Positions 59,650-64,000 of a stretch of DNA of 64,000 nucleotides are shown here, one piece after another. The notes below the pieces were generated by a model that did not search any database, was not told the DNA's origin, and saw only the letters and a program-made list of their open reading frames with translations. The position numbers and the translations under genes are program-made. Within the stretch, counting starts at the first letter, position 1. The number at the start of each line of letters is the position of its first letter. This DNA is from Proteobacteria bacterium UBA5122 (lineage in GTDB: Bacteria; Pseudomonadota; Gammaproteobacteria; Tenderiales; Tenderiaceae), in NCBI GenBank assembly GCA_002415485.1, contig DHYU01000071.1:1-64000 (forward strand), in the 5' to 3' direction.

Positions 59650-62600
59650 TTAAGACCTAAGCCCTGAGCCCTTACCCTGCAACACCACGGCCCGATACAG
59701 CATCTCGATCATGCCTTTCTGAAAATGCTCATCTGAAAAGAAACTACGGTATAAATCCAAATCCTTACGGCGCTCTTTGTTAATTGCTGACTGCACAATC
59801 TTTTCAAAGGCCAGCCGTTGATTCTGACTATCACTATTATCCAGCACTTGGCTCTGAAATGATGGATCTGCCTCGATGTGTTTACGCAGATTAATCACCT
59901 TTACGCGCTTCTCTTCATCAGTCCCTTCCCAGCCAGCAAAGAAGCGATCATTAAACACTCGGATAATCTCATCCAGCGGATCGCGTTCATCCTCGCCTCG
60001 CTTACCACGTGGTTCTGGGTTCTGCGGATCGACCTCTGTTTCGGAATCATCCAGCCCAATGGTGACATTGAGCTTTACTCGTTCCAAACCATAGGTCGAT
60101 AAATCAACGCTATTGAGCAGCTCATCCAGTTTATCCTGATCGGGGTCTTGCACCTTGAGCTTGGGGATCAAAAACTTCAGGAACCAGTGCAACATCTCCC
60201 ATGCAACATTATTAAATGGAATGATGCAGGCAACCTGGGCATAGATCTTAACGAACTGTTTGGCCTTGATCTTGTAATCGATCTTTTCATCTTCTTCCAG
60301 ATCCTTATCGAACCGTTCTACCACCCCGTCAATAATCGGATGCAGCGTATCCGCATCGGCGCTGTTAAAAAACAGCTCATTGAATTGCTGTACTTCCGAC
60401 CAATCATAGATACCCACATCATCCAGCGCGTCCTTGAGATCATGCAACACATTCACATCGGTCGGCTGACTTAAAGAGGTAGAAGTATAAAAAACATCAA
60501 AGGCTGTTTTTATCTCTTCCACAGAATTATGGAAATCCAGCACAAAGGTATCTTTCTTATCCAGCTTGTCATTGCAGCGGTTCAAGCGCGACAATGTCTG
60601 AACCGCCAAAACACCCTGAAGCTTTTTATCCACATACATCGTATGCAACTTGGGCTGATCAAAGCCGGTGAGAAACTTATTCGCCACCACCAACAACTTG
60701 TAATCATCGCTATCGAATTGCTCTGGAATATCTGCACCAGGAAATCCATTCAGACTGTCTTCTGTATGCTCAACTCCCTTCACCATCTTCTTGCCGGTAA
60801 ACGCTACAACCGCCTTAAACGGTGCGTTCACCTCTTGCAGGGCATCACGAATGGCAAAGAAATAATGGATTGCAGATTCGATGTTACGCGTTACCACCAT
60901 CGCCTTAGCCTTACCCTTGAGCTTCTTGGCCTGGTAGACCTGCTGCATAAAGTGATCGACCATAATGCGCGCCTTCACTTCGATGGTTTCCGGGTGCGCT
61001 TCGACAAATGCCCGCAGTTTTTTCTGCGCCTTACCGGTTTCAAACTCGGGGTTATCCTCCACCGACTTCTGTAACTCGTAATAACTTTTATAGGTGGTGT
61101 AGTTCGCCAGCACATCGAGGATAAAACCCTCCTCAATGGCCTGCTTCATGGAATAGAGATGAAAGGGATAAAACTTACCGTCGTCAGCCTGGTGGCCGAA
61201 CTTCTCCAACGTCGTATTCTTAGGTGTCGCGGTAAAGGCAAAGAATGATGCGTTATCACCTGCACGTCGGGCATCTATGGCCTGGTTGATCTGCTCCTGA
61301 ATATCCTCCGGCTCTTCATCTGCGCTATTGCCACCACCCAGGGCCGACGCCATCGCTCCAGCCAAGCCCGTGCTTTTATCTTGCGAAGAGTGAGCCTCAT
61401 CGATGATCACCGCAAACTTGCGATCAGATAGATCCGCAACACCATCCACAATCACCCGAAACTTCTGGATCGTAGTAATGATCAAGCGCTTGCCGTTCTC
61501 CAGCGCCGCTTGCAGTTCCTGTGAGTTATAGGCATGGGCAACGATATTTCTCACCTCAGAGAACGAACGAATATTGTCTTTCAGCTGCTTATCCAGCACC
61601 CGCCTATCCGTCACCACAATCACCGAATCAAAAATGTTTTTTGTACCACTCGGGTCATAGAGCTCGATCAACTGATAAGCCAACCAGGTAATGGAGTTGG
61701 ACTTACCCGAGCCTGCGGAATGCTGGATCAAATATTTCTGCCCCGGCCCACTCTGTTTGGCCTGGGCCAACAGGCGACGCACCACCTCCATCTGGTGATA
61801 ACGAGGGAAGTACAAGGTCTTCTTCACCTTGCCGGTTTTCTTGTCCTTCTCTTCAGTGAGCTTGGCAAAGTGCTCAATGATATTGGTCAGGCTCAGGCGC
61901 CCCAGCACCTCCTCCCACAGATAGGCCGTTTTATAACCATTGGGGTTCGGTGGATTACCCTTGCCGTGATTATTGCCTTTGTTGAAGGGCAGGAAATAGG
62001 TCTTATTGCCATCCAACTTCGTCGTCATCCACGCCTCATCGGTGTCGACAGCAAAATGGACCAGGCAACGCCCAAACTGAAACAACGGTTCCTTGGGGTC
62101 GCGATCCTTCATGTACTGTTGTTTGGCGTGGTAGGTGGTTTGGCCCGTCCAGGGATTCTTCAGCTCAAAGGTCGCCAGGGCCAGACCATTGATAAACAGC
62201 ACCATATCGACTGACTTATAGGGGTCACTGGCAGAGTAATGAATCTGGCGTGCCAAAGAAAAGATATTGGCATTGAAGTTCACCACCACCTCAGGGTTGA
62301 GGTCATTGTAGGGTTGGCGATAGAGCAGGGTGAATTGGGCATCATCGATGGCAATGCCCTTCTTCAATACCGAGAGCACACCGTCTTTTTTGATCTTGCG
62401 ATCCAGCCGCTCCAGAATCAGCCGCTGCCAGCTGGGGCGATCTCGCAGTTTGTTTAACTCGTCAGCCTGGGTAGATTCGAGGAAACGCCAAAAGGCCTCT
62501 TTATCGATGGCGAATTCAGTATCGAAATTGGCCGGATCAGCAAACTCATAACCCGTTGCCACCCTCACCCCATAGCTGGGCGCATCCGGCTCCGCCGCCC

Positions 62601-62679
62601 GCCGCTCTTCCAGCGAACTGCCGACTAACGCCTTTTCTATATGGGCCTCCAGCGCGGCCTCATTGGTTTGACTGACCAT
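59650..62679 (-). CDS. hsdR: Type I restriction endonuclease subunit R
   Basis: The 1009-residue protein has an N-terminal PD-(D/E)XK nuclease (VDMVLFINGLALATFELKNP; Asp and E-x-K), then a superfamily 2 motor: Walker A HSAGSGKSNSITWLAY, DEAH box IIDEAHSSQDKS, FFAFTATPKN, and motifs in VVANKFLTGFDQPKLHTMYVDK and QTLSRLNR. A helical C-terminal domain follows. HsdR translocates DNA and cuts unmodified DNA together with HsdM and HsdS, which are not in the window and should be to the right. ATG 62679 has GGGGGT before it. Confidence 0.95.
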   Translation of the reverse strand: MVSQTNEAALEAHIEKALVGSSLEERRAAEPDAPSYGVRVATGYEFADPANFDTEFAIDKEAFWRFLESTQADELNKLRDRPSWQRLILERLDRKIKKDGVLSVLKKGIAIDDAQFTLLYRQPYNDLNPEVVVNFNANIFSLARQIHYSASDPYKSVDMVLFINGLALATFELKNPWTGQTTYHAKQQYMKDRDPKEPLFQFGRCLVHFAVDTDEAWMTTKLDGNKTYFLPFNKGNNHGKGNPPNPNGYKTAYLWEEVLGRLSLTNIIEHFAKLTEEKDKKTGKVKKTLYFPRYHQMEVVRRLLAQAKQSGPGQKYLIQHSAGSGKSNSITWLAYQLIELYDPSGTKNIFDSVIVVTDRRVLDKQLKDNIRSFSEVRNIVAHAYNSQELQAALENGKRLIITTIQKFRVIVDGVADLSDRKFAVIIDEAHSSQDKSTGLAGAMASALGGGNSADEEPEDIQEQINQAIDARRAGDNASFFAFTATPKNTTLEKFGHQADDGKFYPFHLYSMKQAIEEGFILDVLANYTTYKSYYELQKSVEDNPEFETGKAQKKLRAFVEAHPETIEVKARIMVDHFMQQVYQAKKLKGKAKAMVVTRNIESAIHYFFAIRDALQEVNAPFKAVVAFTGKKMVKGVEHTEDSLNGFPGADIPEQFDSDDYKLLVVANKFLTGFDQPKLHTMYVDKKLQGVLAVQTLSRLNRCNDKLDKKDTFVLDFHNSVEEIKTAFDVFYTSTSLSQPTDVNVLHDLKDALDDVGIYDWSEVQQFNELFFNSADADTLHPIIDGVVERFDKDLEEDEKIDYKIKAKQFVKIYAQVACIIPFNNVAWEMLHWFLKFLIPKLKVQDPDQDKLDELLNSVDLSTYGLERVKLNVTIGLDDSETEVDPQNPEPRGKRGEDERDPLDEIIRVFNDRFFAGWEGTDEEKRVKVINLRKHIEADPSFQSQVLDNSDSQNQRLAFEKIVQSAINKERRKDLDLYRSFFSDEHFQKGMIEMLYRAVVLQGKGSGLRS

Positions 62680-62798
62680 CCCTACCCCCAAATTGTTGTT
62701 ATATCCCTCCCATCAGGATGGGCATGTGGCGCCCCAACAGCCATGGAGAGACAAATGGAGACTGTTTCTCAGATCACACTCCACTAGCCATGGCTAAA

Positions 62799-63830
62799 TC
62801 AAAGCCATTGTTGTGTCTGCAAGCGCTCAAAAGCTTTATGAATATGCTTGGGCTGCATCAGTTTGGCCTTACGTGCATTCCAGGCTTGCACCTTGGCAAC
62901 GGCGGTATCGCTATCAGTGGCCGCTTCATGGTTTGCCACCCAATGCACCGAGGCCAGCAGCTCCATGCCATAAGGGGTTTCAAACCCCTCGATCAAGGCC
63001 TTAACCTGAGCCAGGCGCGCCGCCGCATCGGCATCTTCCGCCAAAAAGGCATCCGCTTGAGCAACGGCATCCGGCATCAAATGAATCTGGGCATCTTTGC
63101 CACGGCTGCGATCCCCATAACCGCGAATGAAGTGGCCTTCTATCCGCTGCAACACATGGTTCAGATTTTCCGCGTAAGGGCCAAAAATGTGCTTCTTATA
63201 CCCCAAGCGCAGCTCCTCCCCCGCCTCCTGCAGGAAGTAACCCAATTTTTGAACCTCCAACAGACTCAGGCGATACCCCGGCAGGCTGTATTGCTCGATC
63301 AGCTTGATAAACAGCGCCCGCGCCCGCGTCATCGCAGGTGCCTTGGTGGCGACAGGCATGGCATCCACTGCCGGAGCAGGCTGGGGGCCATAAACAAAGG
63401 CCTCTACCTCTGGCAGTTGCTCGAAGGCCTGCTCAATCAATGGCTGTACATCAGCCCAATCCAGCCCGCCATTGCCGCAGCCCAGCGGAGGAATAGCGAT
63501 AGATTTGATCTGCTTTTCACGAATCACGCGCACCAGATCCACCAGGCCCTGCTCAACATGCTCAAGGCGGGATTTGGCCTTCCAATGGGTTTTGGTCGGA
63601 AAATTAATGATGAACCGGGGGTTTACCAGATCCCGCCGCTCAAACACAAACATACGTCCGGGCTGAACCTCGGCGGCGTTGCACGCCTTGGCATACACAG
63701 CGAAATTTTCAGGAAAGGCCTGTTTAAACTGCAAGGCAATGCCCTTGCCCATCACCCCAACACAGTTCACTGTATTGATGATGGCCTCAACATTCGCCTC
63801 TAATAGATTGCCTTTGGAATAGTGAATCAT
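62799..63830 (-). CDS. darG: DarG antitoxin: macro-domain DNA ADP-ribosylglycohydrolase
   Basis: The 343-residue protein has an N-terminal macro domain (residues 1-155): YSKGNLLEANVEAIINTVNCVGVMGKGIALQFK, then SIAIPPLGCGNGGLDW. The C-terminal part (about 165-343; RLSLLEVQKLGYFLQEAGEELRLGY, HFIRGYGDRS, YGMELLASVHWVA) is the DarT-binding domain of DarG. It removes ADP-ribose from thymidine on DNA and neutralises DarT. darT ends 3 bp upstream, so they form a toxin-antitoxin operon, here placed just before hsdR. Confidence 0.95.
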   Translation of the reverse strand: MIHYSKGNLLEANVEAIINTVNCVGVMGKGIALQFKQAFPENFAVYAKACNAAEVQPGRMFVFERRDLVNPRFIINFPTKTHWKAKSRLEHVEQGLVDLVRVIREKQIKSIAIPPLGCGNGGLDWADVQPLIEQAFEQLPEVEAFVYGPQPAPAVDAMPVATKAPAMTRARALFIKLIEQYSLPGYRLSLLEVQKLGYFLQEAGEELRLGYKKHIFGPYAENLNHVLQRIEGHFIRGYGDRSRGKDAQIHLMPDAVAQADAFLAEDADAAARLAQVKALIEGFETPYGMELLASVHWVANHEAATDSDTAVAKVQAWNARKAKLMQPKHIHKAFERLQTQQWL

Positions 63831-63833
63831 CGT

Positions 63834-64000
63834 TTAATAATACCAGCGAGGTAGCACTTTTACCTTAACTTCATGAGTCAACCCGCTCGCCACCAGGGCC
63901 GCCTCAACCTTAATCTTAGTCGCCTCCGTTTTGACCCCAATACCCACCATCATCCCCCACGGTGCCATTTCGTAAATCAAGAACTCGGCCTGACGCCGCC
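63834..64000 (-). CDS. darT: DarT DNA ADP-ribosyltransferase, C-terminal end (cut by window edge)
   Basis: The last 54 residues: RRQAEFLIYEMAPWGMMVGIG ... HEVKVKVLPRWYY. This matches the DarT C-terminus (RQAEFLV, then V-x-V-x-x-WYY/F). The catalytic region is off the edge. DarT adds ADP-ribose to thymidine in single-stranded DNA and acts as an anti-phage toxin with DarG. The stop is 3 bp from the darG start. Confidence 0.9.
   Translation of the reverse strand, partial: RRQAEFLIYEMAPWGMMVGIGVKTEATKIKVEAALVASGLTHEVKVKVLPRWYY

Larger units (their letters stand above)
55051..64000. mobile_element. tRNA-Arg-integrated genomic island (left part)
   Basis: From the tRNA fragment rightward the content changes to AlpA-like, RepA, iteron origin, tyrosine recombinase, DinD, HsdR, DarG and DarT genes, with lower and more mixed GC than the core. 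There are no conjugation genes in the visible part. The element therefore combines plasmid-type replication with integration, and carries defence cargo. The right end is not in the window. Confidence 0.85.

Noticed and set aside
1..64000. CRISPR array
   Set aside because: No regularly spaced direct repeats of 24-40 bp with unique spacers were found; the only regular repeats are the five iterons.

Overview
The window is a stretch of gammaproteobacterial chromosome. The call rests on gene content (zapG/yhcB, ndpA, a UPF0149 protein, an lgt-thyA-folA run, tamA-tamB, ppnN, arfB) and on a GC-rich, codon-biased core. I cannot name the genus. A bacterial voltage-gated sodium channel, a SulP anion transporter and a TonB-dependent receptor fit a free-living aquatic Gram-negative, but that is inference.

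Layout. 1-16.7 kb is core: the end of tex, small conserved genes (DUF2750, HopJ-family, DUF3445), a TonB receptor, an arfB-methyltransferase pair, a PCu(A)C copper chaperone, a pirin-azoR pair divergent from a LysR regulator, two glycosyltransferases, fbp, lgt, thyA and folA. 16.9-21.2 kb is a sedentary chromosomal integron: an intI gene with a perfect LexA-type box, an attI region containing a perfect palindrome, and five outward-facing cassettes (PD-(D/E)XK-like protein, membrane-anchored carrier-protein-like protein, protein with a TatA-like N-terminus, lipoprotein carrying an inserted palindrome, GNAT acetyltransferase) separated by four recognisable attC sites. The cassettes look more AT-rich than the core.

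21.3-54.9 kb returns to core: zapG, an HDOD-GAF protein, MOSC, ppnN, a degenerate receiver, a phosphohexomutase, truncated globin, dienelactone hydrolase, AlkC-like glycosylase, a Vat/CatB-type acetyltransferase, a NaChBac-type channel, a subtilase, a nucleoside hydrolase-like gene behind a long structured leader, tamB/tamA, an XRE-ImmA/IrrE gene with a decayed PIN partner, SulP, ndpA, a COG0523 GTPase, a 4-OT tautomerase divergent from an HxlR regulator.

55.05 kb to the right edge is a genomic island inserted at a tRNA-Arg(CCG): a 45-nt 3' tRNA fragment marks its left end. It carries an AlpA-like gene, a plasmid-type RepA gene followed by a complete-looking iteron origin (five iterons at 21-23 bp spacing, DnaA boxes, AT-rich block), a tyrosine recombinase operon, and a defence segment (dinD, hsdR, darG, end of darT). 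The island continues beyond the window; hsdM, hsdS, the rest of darT and the intact tRNA are expected to the right.

The most interesting items are the SOS-type integron with unusual cassette proteins, the structured leader before the nucleoside hydrolase-like gene with two mutually exclusive hairpins, the plasmid-like replication module inside a tRNA-integrated island, and DarTG nested in a type I restriction locus.
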